This document shows positions 23,446 to 32,166 of a DNA stretch of 64,000 nt, one piece after another; the stretch's first letter is position 1; every line of letters begins with the position of its first letter. The stretch covers positions 372,001 through 436,000 of the forward strand of contig NZ_CP073751.1 of NCBI RefSeq assembly GCF_020025155.1, given 5' to 3'. The DNA comes from Halopseudomonas nanhaiensis (GTDB taxonomy: Bacteria; Pseudomonadota; Gammaproteobacteria; Pseudomonadales; Pseudomonadaceae). The position numbers were made by a program, and so were the translations under genes. The notes under the pieces are model-generated. The model saw nothing but the letters and a program-made list of their open reading frames with translations, was not told the DNA's origin and did no database searches.

Positions 23446-24614
23446 GCCACGGCTGGGATCTGATTCTCGCCGGAGGCGGGCTGGCTAACGGATTGATCGC
23501 CTGGCGGATCGCGCAGCGACGTCCGGACTGGAAGATTCTCGTGCTGGAGCAGGGTGAGCGGCTCGGGGGCAATCACACTTGGTCTTTCCACCAGGGCGAT
23601 CTCAGCGAGGCCGAGCATGCCTGGATGGCGCCGCTGGTCGAGCATCGCTGGGCCGGCTACCGCGTGCGTTTTCCGGCGTTGCAGCGGGATCTGCCAGGAG
23701 GGTATGCGAGCATTCCTTCAGAGCGCTTTGCCGAACGACTGCATGCCGATCTGGGCGAACGCGTTCGAACCGGAGTCGGCGTGACGGCGGTCGAAGCGCA
23801 GCGGGTGCGCCTGAATGATGGACAATGGCTCGAAGCGCGCGCGGTGATCGACGGACGCGGCCCTCGCGCGTCGGCACATCTGGCGCTCGGCTGGCAGGCC
23901 TTTCTGGGTATGGAAGTACAGCTTACGGCGCCGCATGGCCTGACGCTGCCCTGGCTGATGGATGCCGACGTCGAGCAGGGCGCAGGCTACCGCTTCGTTT
24001 ACGTGCTGCCCCTCGCCGCGGACCGCCTGTTGATCGAGGATACCCATTACGTCGATCAACCGCTGATCGACAGTGCCTTTCTGCGGCGACACGTGCGCGA
24101 ATATGCCTCCCGTCAGGGCTGGACCATCGAGCGTGTCATACGCGAAGAAGCCGGAGCATTGCCGATCACTCTGGCCGGCGATTTCGATGCGTTCTGGCGC
24201 GAGATGGGTGATGTCCCCTGCAGCGGCCTGCGCGCCGGTCTGTTTCATCCGACCACCGGCTATTCGCTGCCGCATGCCGTACGGCTCGCCGATCGCATCG
24301 CTGCCTTGCCTGCGCTCAGCTCTGCCGTACTGCTGGAGACCGTGCGGGATGAAGCGCGGCGGCAATGGCGGCAGCAGGGATATTTCCGCCTGCTCAACCG
24401 AATGCTGTTTCTGGCTGGTCGGCCGGACCAGCGCTGGCGGGTGATGCAGCGCTTCTACCGACTGCCCGAACGTCTGATCGAACGTTTTTATGCGGGCCGG
24501 CTGACGGCTCTGGACAAACTACGCATTGTTACCGGCAAACCGCCTGTCCCCATGGCTGAGGCGTTGCGTGCCGCACGCATGAGTGCTCCACAACACATAA
24601 GGATTTCCGAATGA
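23442..24614 (+). CDS. crtY: Lycopene beta-cyclase
   Basis: A 390-residue flavoprotein cyclase that converts lycopene to beta-carotene. The N-terminal dinucleotide motif (ILAGGGLANGLIAWRI) and the bacterial CrtY signature NHTWSFH are present, as is the C-terminal GLFHPTTGYSLPHAVRLAD. It has 4-bp overlaps with both crtX and crtI. Confidence 0.94.
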   Translation: MSHGWDLILAGGGLANGLIAWRIAQRRPDWKILVLEQGERLGGNHTWSFHQGDLSEAEHAWMAPLVEHRWAGYRVRFPALQRDLPGGYASIPSERFAERLHADLGERVRTGVGVTAVEAQRVRLNDGQWLEARAVIDGRGPRASAHLALGWQAFLGMEVQLTAPHGLTLPWLMDADVEQGAGYRFVYVLPLAADRLLIEDTHYVDQPLIDSAFLRRHVREYASRQGWTIERVIREEAGALPITLAGDFDAFWREMGDVPCSGLRAGLFHPTTGYSLPHAVRLADRIAALPALSSAVLLETVRDEARRQWRQQGYFRLLNRMLFLAGRPDQRWRVMQRFYRLPERLIERFYAGRLTALDKLRIVTGKPPVPMAEALRAARMSAPQHIRISE

Positions 24615-26101
24615 GTGAGCCGAAGCGCGCCGTGGTCATCGGCGCGGGTTTTGGTGGGCTGGCCCTGGCCATTCGTCTGCAGTCCGCCGGCATCCAGACC
24701 ACCCTGTTGGAAAAGCGTGACAAGCCAGGCGGACGTGCCTATGTCTACGAGGACGCCGGGTTTACGTTCGATGCCGGCCCCACGGTGATCACCGATCCGT
24801 CCGCACTGGAAGAACTGTTCGCGCTGTCAGGCCGTACGATCGCCGATTATGTCGAGCTGATGCCCGTCGCGCCGTTCTATCGGCTGTGCTGGGAGGACGC
24901 AGAGCCCTTCGACTACGCCAACGATCAGGACGAACTTGACCGGCAGATCGCCTCGCGCAATCTCGCTGACGTGGGCGGTTACCGCCGTTTTCTCGCCTAT
25001 TCACGGGCGGTATTTCAGGAAGGTTACATCAAGCTCGGAGCCGTGCCGTTCCTGTCGTTCCGCGACATGATCCGCGCCGGTCCGCAGCTGGCCCGTCTGG
25101 AAGCATGGCGCAGCGTGTACGGCATGGTGTCGCGCTTCATCAAGGACGAGCACCTGCGTCAGGCCTTCTCGTTTCATTCCCTGCTGGTCGGCGGCAGCCC
25201 CTTCGCTACGTCTTCCATTTATGCGTTGATTCACGCGCTGGAACGCAAGTGGGGGGTGTGGTTTCCGCGCGGAGGAACCGGTGAGCTGGTGCGCGGCATG
25301 GTGCGCCTGTTCGAAGACCTGGGCGGCAAGCTTGAGCTGAATGCCGAAGTGGCGAGGATCGAGACCGCAGGTGACCGCGTCGAAGCGGTGCTGCTGGGCG
25401 ATGGCCGGCGGTTCGAAACCGATGCGGTGGCATCCAATGCCGATGTGGTGCATACCTACGACCGTCTGCTTGGTCACCATCCCCGCGGTCAGCATCAGGG
25501 CAAGGCATTGCAGCGCAAGCGTTTCAGCATGTCGCTGTTCGTCATCTACTTCGGTCTGGATCAGCCGCCGAACGATCTGCCGCATCACACCGTGTGTTTC
25601 GGGCCGCGCTATCGCGAGCTGATCGACGACATATTCAATGGCGACGAGTTGCCCGACGACTTCTCGCTGTACCTGCATTCCCCGTGTGTCACCGATCCCT
25701 CGCTGGCGCCGCCCGGTTGCAGCGCCCACTACGTGCTGGCGCCGGTGCCGCACCTGGGCAATGCCGACATCGACTGGGAGGTCGAGGGGCCGCGCTACCG
25801 TGATCGCATTCTGGACTATCTTGAACAGCACTACATAAAAGGCCTGCGGGAGCATCTGGTGACCTGCCGACACTTCACCCCGTTCGATTTCCGTGATGAG
25901 CTCAATGCGCATCTCGGGTCAGCGTTTTCGCTCGAACCGGTGCTGACGCAAAGCGCCTGGTTCCGGCCGCACAATCGCGACGAACACGTGCATAACCTCT
26001 ACCTTGTCGGCGCCGGGACCCATCCAGGGGCCGGCGTGCCGGGCGTGGTAGGGTCGGCCAAGGCTACCGCGGGCCTGATGATCGAGGACCTGCGTGCATG
26101 A
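24611..26101 (+). CDS. crtI: Phytoene desaturase (lycopene-forming)
   Basis: A 496-residue FAD enzyme that carries out the desaturations from phytoene to lycopene. It has the N-terminal FAD motif VIGAGFGGLALAIRL, the DAGPTVITDP segment and the C-terminal bacterial desaturase signature with LVGAGTHPGAGVPGVVGSAK. Overlaps with crtY and crtB are 4 bp each. Length and motifs look complete and functional. Confidence 0.96.
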   Translation: MSEPKRAVVIGAGFGGLALAIRLQSAGIQTTLLEKRDKPGGRAYVYEDAGFTFDAGPTVITDPSALEELFALSGRTIADYVELMPVAPFYRLCWEDAEPFDYANDQDELDRQIASRNLADVGGYRRFLAYSRAVFQEGYIKLGAVPFLSFRDMIRAGPQLARLEAWRSVYGMVSRFIKDEHLRQAFSFHSLLVGGSPFATSSIYALIHALERKWGVWFPRGGTGELVRGMVRLFEDLGGKLELNAEVARIETAGDRVEAVLLGDGRRFETDAVASNADVVHTYDRLLGHHPRGQHQGKALQRKRFSMSLFVIYFGLDQPPNDLPHHTVCFGPRYRELIDDIFNGDELPDDFSLYLHSPCVTDPSLAPPGCSAHYVLAPVPHLGNADIDWEVEGPRYRDRILDYLEQHYIKGLREHLVTCRHFTPFDFRDELNAHLGSAFSLEPVLTQSAWFRPHNRDEHVHNLYLVGAGTHPGAGVPGVVGSAKATAGLMIEDLRA

Positions 26102-27021
26102 ACGCGGTACTGGCCGAACAGGCCCGTCAAACTATCGAAGCCGGCTCGAAGAGCTTCGCGCTGGCTTCCAGGCTGTTCGACGCCCGCACCCGAGCAAGCG
26201 CCGTGATGCTCTACGCCTGGTGCCGTCACTGCGATGACGTGATTGACGGGCAGGAGCTCGGCTTCGGTCAGGTGAACAGCCCGCAGGGCGGCGAGGCGGC
26301 CCTGGAACAGCTGCGTGTTGCGACCGGGCGGGCCTGCGCCGGCCAGCCCATGAGCCAGCCGGCCTTTGCTGCGCTGGGCGAGGTGGTGCGCACCCATGAC
26401 ATCCCTCCACGGTTTCCGCTGCAGCATCTGGACGGCTTCGCCATGGATGTACACGATCGCCAGTACCAGACCGAAGCCGACACCCTTGAATACTGTTATC
26501 ACGTGGCCGGCGTGGTCGGTGTGATGATGGCGATGATCATGGGGGCGCGTGACGAACCTACTCTCGATCGCGCCTGTGATCTGGGTGTGGCGTTTCAGCT
26601 GACCAACATTGCTCGAGATATCGTCGAGGATGCGCAAATCGGTCGTTGCTACCTGCCGCTGGACTGGCTGAACGAAGCGGGAATCCCCCGCGAACGGTTG
26701 GCCGCGCCCGAGTACAGGCCGCAACTGGCCGAGTTGGCGTCGCGACTGGTGAACATGGCCGAGCCCTACTATCGCTCGGCCCGCGGTGGCCTGACGGCGT
26801 TGCCGCTGCGGTCGGCCTGGGCGGTCGCGACGGCGCGCAGCGTGTATCGGGAAATCGGCGTGCAGGTCCGAGAGCAGGGCGCCCATGCCTGGGACGAGCG
26901 CATCAGTACCAGCCGCCTGGACAAGCTTCGCCTGCTTTGCCAGGCCTCGGGCATTGCGCTGAGTTCGCGCGCGGAAACTAGCGAGCCGCGTCCGCCCGGC
27001 CTGTGGACGCGTCCGCGTTGA
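26098..27021 (+). CDS. crtB: Phytoene synthase
   Basis: A 307-residue squalene/phytoene synthase-family enzyme that condenses two GGPP molecules to phytoene. Aspartate-rich motifs are YAWCRHCDDVID and the later QLTNIARDIVEDA. It is the last gene of the fni-crtXYIB operon. Its final 44 bp overlap the 3' end of crtZ on the opposite strand. Confidence 0.96.
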   Translation: MNAVLAEQARQTIEAGSKSFALASRLFDARTRASAVMLYAWCRHCDDVIDGQELGFGQVNSPQGGEAALEQLRVATGRACAGQPMSQPAFAALGEVVRTHDIPPRFPLQHLDGFAMDVHDRQYQTEADTLEYCYHVAGVVGVMMAMIMGARDEPTLDRACDLGVAFQLTNIARDIVEDAQIGRCYLPLDWLNEAGIPRERLAAPEYRPQLAELASRLVNMAEPYYRSARGGLTALPLRSAWAVATARSVYREIGVQVREQGAHAWDERISTSRLDKLRLLCQASGIALSSRAETSEPRPPGLWTRPR

Positions 27022-27508
27022 CCGAAGCGTTGCTCAGCGGGCCGTCATGCAACTCGCGCAACTGGCGACGCAACTCGGCCACTGGCGGAGCGTAGAGGAA
27101 TCCGTACGAAACGCAGTGCTCCCGGCCATGGACCGCGTGGTGCATCAGGTGGGCCTGGTAGAGACGCTTGAGGTAGCCGCTGCGCGGAACGTAGCGGAAT
27201 GGCCAGCGACGGTGCACGAGTCCGTCGTGTGCGACGAAGTACAGGAAACCGTAGGCCGTCATGCCGGCGCCAATCCATTCCAGAGGGTGCCAGCCCGCCG
27301 TACCCGCGGCAATCAGCGCAATGGCAACACCTGCGAAGACCACCGCATACAGATCGTTTTTTTCGAACCAGCCGGTACGGGGTTCATGGTGCGAGCGATG
27401 CCAACCCCAGCCCCAGCCGTGCATGATGTGCTTGTGGGCAAACCAGGCGAACACTTCCATGCCCGCCACTGTCGCGAGAAACACCAGCGTGTTGGTCAGA
27501 ATGTTCAT
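26978..27508 (-). CDS. crtZ: Beta-carotene 3-hydroxylase
   Basis: A 176-residue membrane di-iron hydroxylase that makes zeaxanthin from beta-carotene. Histidine clusters typical of the family are visible: HKHIMHGWGWGWHRSHH, HDGLVH and HLMHHAVHG. The start at 27508 (MNILTNTLVF) gives the standard length; a longer frame upstream belongs to the neighbouring gene. It lies downstream of a periplasmic-protein gene with a 4-bp overlap, so it is expressed separately from the main crt operon and converges on crtB. Confidence 0.94.
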   Translation of the reverse strand: MNILTNTLVFLATVAGMEVFAWFAHKHIMHGWGWGWHRSHHEPRTGWFEKNDLYAVVFAGVAIALIAAGTAGWHPLEWIGAGMTAYGFLYFVAHDGLVHRRWPFRYVPRSGYLKRLYQAHLMHHAVHGREHCVSYGFLYAPPVAELRRQLRELHDGPLSNASVNADASTGRADAAR

Positions 27509-27987
27509 GGCGTTGTCTGGTCCAGCGCCACGCGAAGTGCTTGCGGGTCGCTGAATTCTTTGGTGGACAGAACCTTGTTGTCCTCCAGCGTCAGCCACAG
27601 TACCGGCTCGGCGCCGGTGCGTGCAGGTGCCATCTCGCCCTTGCGGTCGAGCAGCACGCGGTAACTGGCTGAGCGCATTGACGGCACCAGCACCATTTTC
27701 GCGACCAGGCCTGGCACGCGCGATATATCCGCCACATAGAGTGCGGAGCGCTCTTCGAGGAAGTCGGCAGGGGCATTCTTGAGCGCCGCATCGACCAGCC
27801 GAGCAGCATCATGGCTGCTGGCAAGCAGGACCAGGCGCGTATCGCTGCCTAGTTTATGCGCCTGGTCATGCTGATCCCTGAATTGCAGCGGCGGGAGCGT
27901 TTCGCCTACTTCGATGGCTTGCGCGGTCGCGACACCAGTCGCGCCGGCCAGGCAGGCAGTCAACAGAGTGCGTTTCAATTTGAACAT
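27505..27987 (-). CDS. Periplasmic YtfJ-like thioredoxin-fold protein
   Basis: A 160-residue secreted protein with a signal peptide (MFKLKRTLLTACLAG...ATAQA, cleavage near residue 24). The mature part, VGETLPPLQFRDQHDQAHKL through YVADISRVPGLVAKMVLVPSMR, resembles the YtfJ-like family of periplasmic proteins. Its biochemical role is unknown. The start at 27987 is chosen for the signal peptide. It overlaps crtZ by 4 bp, an unexpected pairing with a carotenoid gene. Confidence 0.65.
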   Translation of the reverse strand: MFKLKRTLLTACLAGATGVATAQAIEVGETLPPLQFRDQHDQAHKLGSDTRLVLLASSHDAARLVDAALKNAPADFLEERSALYVADISRVPGLVAKMVLVPSMRSASYRVLLDRKGEMAPARTGAEPVLWLTLEDNKVLSTKEFSDPQALRVALDQTTP

Positions 27988-28089
27988 GGTCGGCAATCGT
28001 CGGTATTCGAAAAGCACAGCTTAGCCCAATCGTGCCGGCCTGTGTCGGTTGTTGTGTGTCCATTGCTTGCGGCCGAGTGGTGCCTCGAG

Positions 28090-29814
28090 TCAGCGCCGGG
28101 CCTGCGTCCAGTCGGCGATCTGGTCAGCCAGGGTGTCAAGCGGCAACGGGCCGAAGCCGAGCAGGGCGTCATGAAAGGCGCGTTGATCGAAGCGATCGCC
28201 CAATGCTTCGCTGGATTGGTCCCGTAGCCGCAGGATGTCCAGCAACCCGAGCGTGTAGGTGGTGGCCTGGCCGGGCATGACCAGATAACGGTCGATCTCG
28301 GCGACGCACTGCGCCCGGCTGGCGGGCAGATTCTCGTACAGGTATTCAACCGCCTGATCACGGGTCCAGCCGCGGGCGTGCAGTGCCGGGTCCACGACCA
28401 GACGACAGGCACGTTTGAGCTCCATGGTCAGTCGTCCATATTCGCCGTAGGCGTCCGCGTACAGGCCGGCCTCATGGGCCAGGCGTTCGGCATACAACGC
28501 CCAGCCCTCGACGTAGGCATTGCAATGGGCGTAGCGACGAAACGAGGGCAATGCTTCGAGATCGTTGGCGACGGCAAACTGCATATGATGGCCTGGCAAT
28601 GCCTCGTGAAAGGCCAGGGCTTCCATGGTGAAGCTCGGCAGCTGCTGCAGATCGTAGAGATTGATGTAGAAGGTGCCGGGGCGGCTGCCGTCCGCAGCGG
28701 GGCCATGATAGAAAGCCATACCGGCGGTCGGTTCGCGGTGTGGCTCGACTGGCCTGACCTGCAGTGGATCGTTCGGCAGCACGTGGAACAGATCGGGCAG
28801 GCGCTGCCGGGCCCGCTCGATCACCTCGTTCAGGTCTGCCAGATACCGCTGTCTGCCGTCGGGCGTCTGTGGATAATAAAAGCCCGGGTGGGCGCGGGTG
28901 AAATCAAAGAAGGCATGCAGGTCGCCAGCGAATCCCACCTTCGGCATCAGACGACGAATTTCGTCATGAAGACGCGCCACTTCCTGCAGGCCCAGCTCGT
29001 ATATCTGCTGAGGATCCACATCTGTGCTGGTTTCCCAGCTTAGACAGGCGCGGTAATAGGCTTCGCCGTCTGGCAGGGCGCACAAACCTCCCTGTGCTGG
29101 TGCATCAGCGAGCTGCGTCTGCATGAATGCGCTCAGCCGTCGATATGCCGGCTCGACCTGGTCCCTCAGTGCGTTACGACACTGTTCGAGCAGGGATGCC
29201 CTGGTGGCGGTGGGCACCGCCGAAGCAGCCTCGATCTTGCGCAGGAAGTCAGCGGCGAGCATGCCCCCTGAAGGTTTGCGCAGGTCTGTCCTCATGCGGT
29301 CGCAGTCGCCGATGATCTGCTCGATCAGAAAGCCCGGCAGTACCACGCCCCGGTCCTGACGCAGAGCGATGCTGCCGATCAGCTGTTCGCATGCCGTGGC
29401 AAAGGCTCGCAGCCTGGCGATATAGTTCAGCGCATCGGCTTCATCGGCAATGCGGTGCATGTTGATCATGAATGCGGGGAACTCGGCGTGCAGCCCGAAC
29501 TTTTGATCCAGTGCGTAGCGCTGGAAGCGGAGGTCGAAGCGTCCGAGTATCTCCTTGCACTCCCGCCGGAACAGTTCACAGTTGACGCGCTGCGCTGGCG
29601 TCAGCCTGGCGTGGTCGAAGGCGTCGACCGCCTGCAGATGACGCCGGGCCAGGTTGGCGTAGCCAATCTCGCCGGACTCCGAGCAGTCGTTGAGCTCATC
29701 CTGCCGCTCGCTTCGTCCGAAAAGGGTGAGCTTCTGCGGAAAGAAGCCGATGCGCTCATTGAAGGCCTCTTCGAAAAAACGCTCCACATCAAGCCGCTGT
29801 GCACCGCCATTCAT
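28090..29814 (-). CDS. DUF885 family protein (putative metallopeptidase)
   Basis: A 574-residue protein of the DUF885 family. The zinc-peptidase-like motif HEALPGHH is near residue 400, followed by EGWALYAERLAHEAG, which could supply the third ligand. These features suggest a metal-dependent hydrolase. No signal peptide is evident, so it is probably cytoplasmic. Its start overlaps the stop of the DUF1028 gene by 4 bp, so the two are probably made together. Confidence 0.82.
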   Translation of the reverse strand: MNGGAQRLDVERFFEEAFNERIGFFPQKLTLFGRSERQDELNDCSESGEIGYANLARRHLQAVDAFDHARLTPAQRVNCELFRRECKEILGRFDLRFQRYALDQKFGLHAEFPAFMINMHRIADEADALNYIARLRAFATACEQLIGSIALRQDRGVVLPGFLIEQIIGDCDRMRTDLRKPSGGMLAADFLRKIEAASAVPTATRASLLEQCRNALRDQVEPAYRRLSAFMQTQLADAPAQGGLCALPDGEAYYRACLSWETSTDVDPQQIYELGLQEVARLHDEIRRLMPKVGFAGDLHAFFDFTRAHPGFYYPQTPDGRQRYLADLNEVIERARQRLPDLFHVLPNDPLQVRPVEPHREPTAGMAFYHGPAADGSRPGTFYINLYDLQQLPSFTMEALAFHEALPGHHMQFAVANDLEALPSFRRYAHCNAYVEGWALYAERLAHEAGLYADAYGEYGRLTMELKRACRLVVDPALHARGWTRDQAVEYLYENLPASRAQCVAEIDRYLVMPGQATTYTLGLLDILRLRDQSSEALGDRFDQRAFHDALLGFGPLPLDTLADQIADWTQARR

Positions 29815-30515
29815 GGCAGTCGGCCATTGACCAGAGCCTGCTGTCCGGGCTCGGCGCCCGGGGGGCGAGGGACGTCTTTTCGTCGAGGTATAGTGCGCAT
29901 GCTCGGCAGGATTTCTTCGACATACAGGCGGTAGAGCCGACCCAGTTCATGCATCGGATCGTCATGGTCGTCGATCCGCAGGTCACACAATGGGTACTCT
30001 TCCTCGGAGAACACCATGATGTTCGCTGAGCGCTCCTCCTTCTTGTCTCCGCCCTGCTCTTCCCCGGCCTGGATTGCCAGTACCAGCCGTTCGGCCAGAT
30101 CCAGATGCACGGTGCGGTTCATCGTTGCGACGACTGACTCCAGTACATGCGCCCCTGCCAGACGATTGCCCTGTGTCGCAAAGCCGTCGCCCTGGGCGTG
30201 GCCGGCCCAGGGAATGGTCTCATCGCCGGTCCAGACTGCGGTGCGGCCCTGAATGTCGACCACCCCGACCTGCCTGTTCTGTGCCTGCCGGTCGAGCGCT
30301 ATGACCGCGTCCAGCGCCTCGCTAGCGCTGGCGCCGTGTTGCAACAGACGCAAACCGTCGTAAGCCAGGTAGGGATTGAGCAGGGCCTGCGACGCCACCA
30401 CGCCCACCTGGGGTATGCCATGGCACGCGAGCTTCCCCACCGATTGCACGCCGGTGCTGGCGCCGACGCCGATTTGTCCTGTGCGTCTGCAATGTGCGAC
30501 CACGGAAAACGTCAC
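29811..30515 (-). CDS. DUF1028 family Ntn-hydrolase-like protein
   Basis: A DUF1028 protein, a family with an Ntn-hydrolase-like fold and no settled function. The start is taken at GTG 30515 (VTFSVVAHC), preceded by GGGGG and matching the usual MTFSIVAR family start; ATG 30539 or TTG 30560 would add 8 or 15 residues. QVGVVDIQGRTAVWTG and GNRLAG are typical. It is coupled to the DUF885 gene and may act with it on small peptides or amides; that is inference. The mobile element begins 185 bp upstream. Confidence 0.75.
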   Translation of the reverse strand: MTFSVVAHCRRTGQIGVGASTGVQSVGKLACHGIPQVGVVASQALLNPYLAYDGLRLLQHGASASEALDAVIALDRQAQNRQVGVVDIQGRTAVWTGDETIPWAGHAQGDGFATQGNRLAGAHVLESVVATMNRTVHLDLAERLVLAIQAGEEQGGDKKEERSANIMVFSEEEYPLCDLRIDDHDDPMHELGRLYRLYVEEILPSMRTIPRRKDVPRPPGAEPGQQALVNGRLP

Positions 30516-30699
30516 CGTTACCCCCTGTTGATGAGCCATCGATAGGAGATTGACTGACAAGTGCGGTCATCGGTTCATAGTGGGCGACGGAGGAGGGCGG
30601 GTGCCTGCCGTGATGATGTCTGAATCGGGAAGCGGGACAGTGCCGCCCAGGGGTGCGGCTGATTCGATGCTGCGGGAGGGGGAGACGGTGCATCGACGA

Positions 30700-30748
30700 A
30701 AATGGTGGGCCCAGTAGGACTTGAACCTACGACCAAGCGATTATGAGT
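30700..30748. repeat. attL: 49-bp copy of the tRNA-Ile2 3' part
   Basis: Identical over 49 bp to 44268-44316. It runs from just past the CCA end into the anticodon loop, and contains no tRNA 5' half, so it is the chromosomal remnant displaced by integration. Confidence 0.93.
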
Positions 30749-31097
30749 TTGCACGTTACTGTGCAAACCCAGCAAAATCAAGGGTAGCCCACCGTAAGCA
30801 AGGTAAGCAAAAAGTACTTATCTGACAGTAGGTTAGCGTAATTTTGAGAATGCGGCCGCAACGGAGCATTGTACCTATGCTGTACCCCATAGTTACTCGC
30901 TCCAATTGATGTCCGAGAATTTACGAGCATCAACGTCAGCGTTTAAGCGCCGAAACTACGCCGATGGGAAGGCTGTTGAGGGCTCAACCTACCAACGAGC
31001 AACGTGCGGACTGGTCAAGCAAAGGTATGCGTCCGGGCAGCCAGCAGGGACTAATAGCGCAGCCGGGTCAAATGGCGTTGCGAAGAATACTGCTTGA
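30749..31097. other. Left end of the element, no recognisable gene
   Basis: About 350 bp between attL and the first element gene. Two short overlapping plus-strand frames (from 30906 and 30964) have no good ribosome binding site and low-complexity translations. A TTTGCAC/GTGCAAA dyad lies just inside attL (30748-30767) and may be part of an integrase arm or Xis site. Confidence 0.4.
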
Positions 31098-31667
31098 TTA
31101 TGGACTAGCGGCTGGAGGTCGTGGAGGCTCGTTGACCCCGAAGTAGTTGGCCCATAGCGATGTCAATACTGCCTGCCTTTGCTCTTCTGACACCGTGAGG
31201 ACGGAGGCGCCGATAACAAGACTCGCGATCAAAAACGAGGAGACTGCGCTTGGCACGCCGGAGAGAATCCAAGCGCCTGCCCTCTCCCAAATGGAACGAT
31301 GGGCACGCTGATAATTTTTCATATTCTGGAGAAGGCGCTTTTGCTCGTTTGTGAGCTGGTTCTTATGCTGCTTAGCTAAGGCAGCTTTTTCCTTTTCATG
31401 ATCGGCAGTGAGATCCTTCTCGATTTGGCCAATCATTTCGTCGAGAAATTTGGTTGCTTTCTCTCGGAAGTCGTCAAGAGAATTGTTTTGAAGGGTCTGA
31501 TCATGAAAGGTGTCGACCTGCTGCTGGATGAAGGTTTCGTCTTTCCCCTCGCTCCTAAGCGATGTCGCTAGCGTGTGCTTTTTATGCTTATAAAGCGCAT
31601 AGGCGATTAGGCCAATGGCGTCCTGGTCGTTCTTAACTAGCGATGCAAAAACCCATCTTTTTTTCAA
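31098..31667 (-). CDS. Hypothetical membrane-anchored coiled-coil protein
   Basis: A 189-residue protein of unknown function. The N-terminal ~45 residues (VKNDQDAIGLIAYALYKHKKH) form a compact conserved-looking segment. Residues ~50-125 are charged and helical, probably coiled coil. Residues ~130-160 contain one or two membrane segments (AGAWILSGVPSAVSSFLIASLVIGASVL). This layout, beside a type III R-M system in an island, resembles membrane effectors of some defence systems, but that is only contextual. A terminator separates it from the upstream 55-codon gene, so it may have its own promoter. Confidence 0.65.
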   Translation of the reverse strand: MKKRWVFASLVKNDQDAIGLIAYALYKHKKHTLATSLRSEGKDETFIQQQVDTFHDQTLQNNSLDDFREKATKFLDEMIGQIEKDLTADHEKEKAALAKQHKNQLTNEQKRLLQNMKNYQRAHRSIWERAGAWILSGVPSAVSSFLIASLVIGASVLTVSEEQRQAVLTSLWANYFGVNEPPRPPAASP

Positions 31668-31680
31668 AACGCGTTCTTCC

Positions 31681-31710
31681 CTAAACAGAAACGCCCCATT
31701 AAAGGGGCGT
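31681..31710 (-). terminator. Rho-independent terminator after the 55-codon gene
   Basis: On the minus strand ACGCCCC and GGGGCGT form a seven-base stem around a six-base loop, followed by TTCTGTTTAG. It lies 21 bp after the stop of the small upstream gene. Confidence 0.7.
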
Positions 31711-31730
31711 CCAAAAACTGCAGGACCTGG

Positions 31731-31898
31731 TTAAGCGCTTACGGTGCTCAACGCCTTTACGGAAACGTTGATGATGTAACGCTCCCTTTCCTTAGAGATC
31801 AACTTTTTCCCTGAAAGGCTTTCAGTACTAAAGCTGACGCAGCGCCCAATTTTCCCAGCACTGCTTTTATGCCTGCTGGCCTTTTTTGTGGCTTGCAT
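31731..31898 (-). CDS. Small basic hypothetical protein (55 aa)
   Basis: An ATG at 31898 preceded by a near-ideal AAGGAGG opens a 55-residue frame (MQATKKASRHKSSAG...), rich in lysine, arginine and serine, ending at 31731. A terminator follows. No family is recognised. It is shorter than most ORF cutoffs, but its ribosome binding site and terminator make expression likely. It could be a small DNA- or RNA-binding protein or an accessory of the neighbouring restriction system. Confidence 0.55.
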   Translation of the reverse strand: MQATKKASRHKSSAGKIGRCVSFSTESLSGKKLISKERERYIINVSVKALSTVSA

Positions 31899-32166
31899 AA
31901 AGCCTCCTTCTGCGTTGAGGGACGCGAACCACTACAGGACGCGTACAACCTTCCCTAGCAGTATAGCTATCGCTCGCAAGGATGTGTAGCGGGAATCTTG
32001 CGAATGGAGCTGACTGGCAGCCGTGACGCTTTTGGTAGGGGATGTCGAACCGGATCGCCAGCAAGGCGCCAGGAAGTCCACCCATTTCAAGAATTGTGAA
32101 ATCAATGCCGTCACTGCAACGATTGGTCGTCACGACCACCCCTCAGAGGCGAATCGCTGCGTCGGC

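Noticed and set aside
30906..31146. Two short plus-strand ORFs near attL
   Set aside because: Overlapping frames without ribosome binding sites, family resemblance or conserved features.
31867..32139. 90-aa minus-strand ORF downstream of res
   Set aside because: It overlaps the better-supported 55-codon gene, has no good start signal, and its translation looks non-coding.
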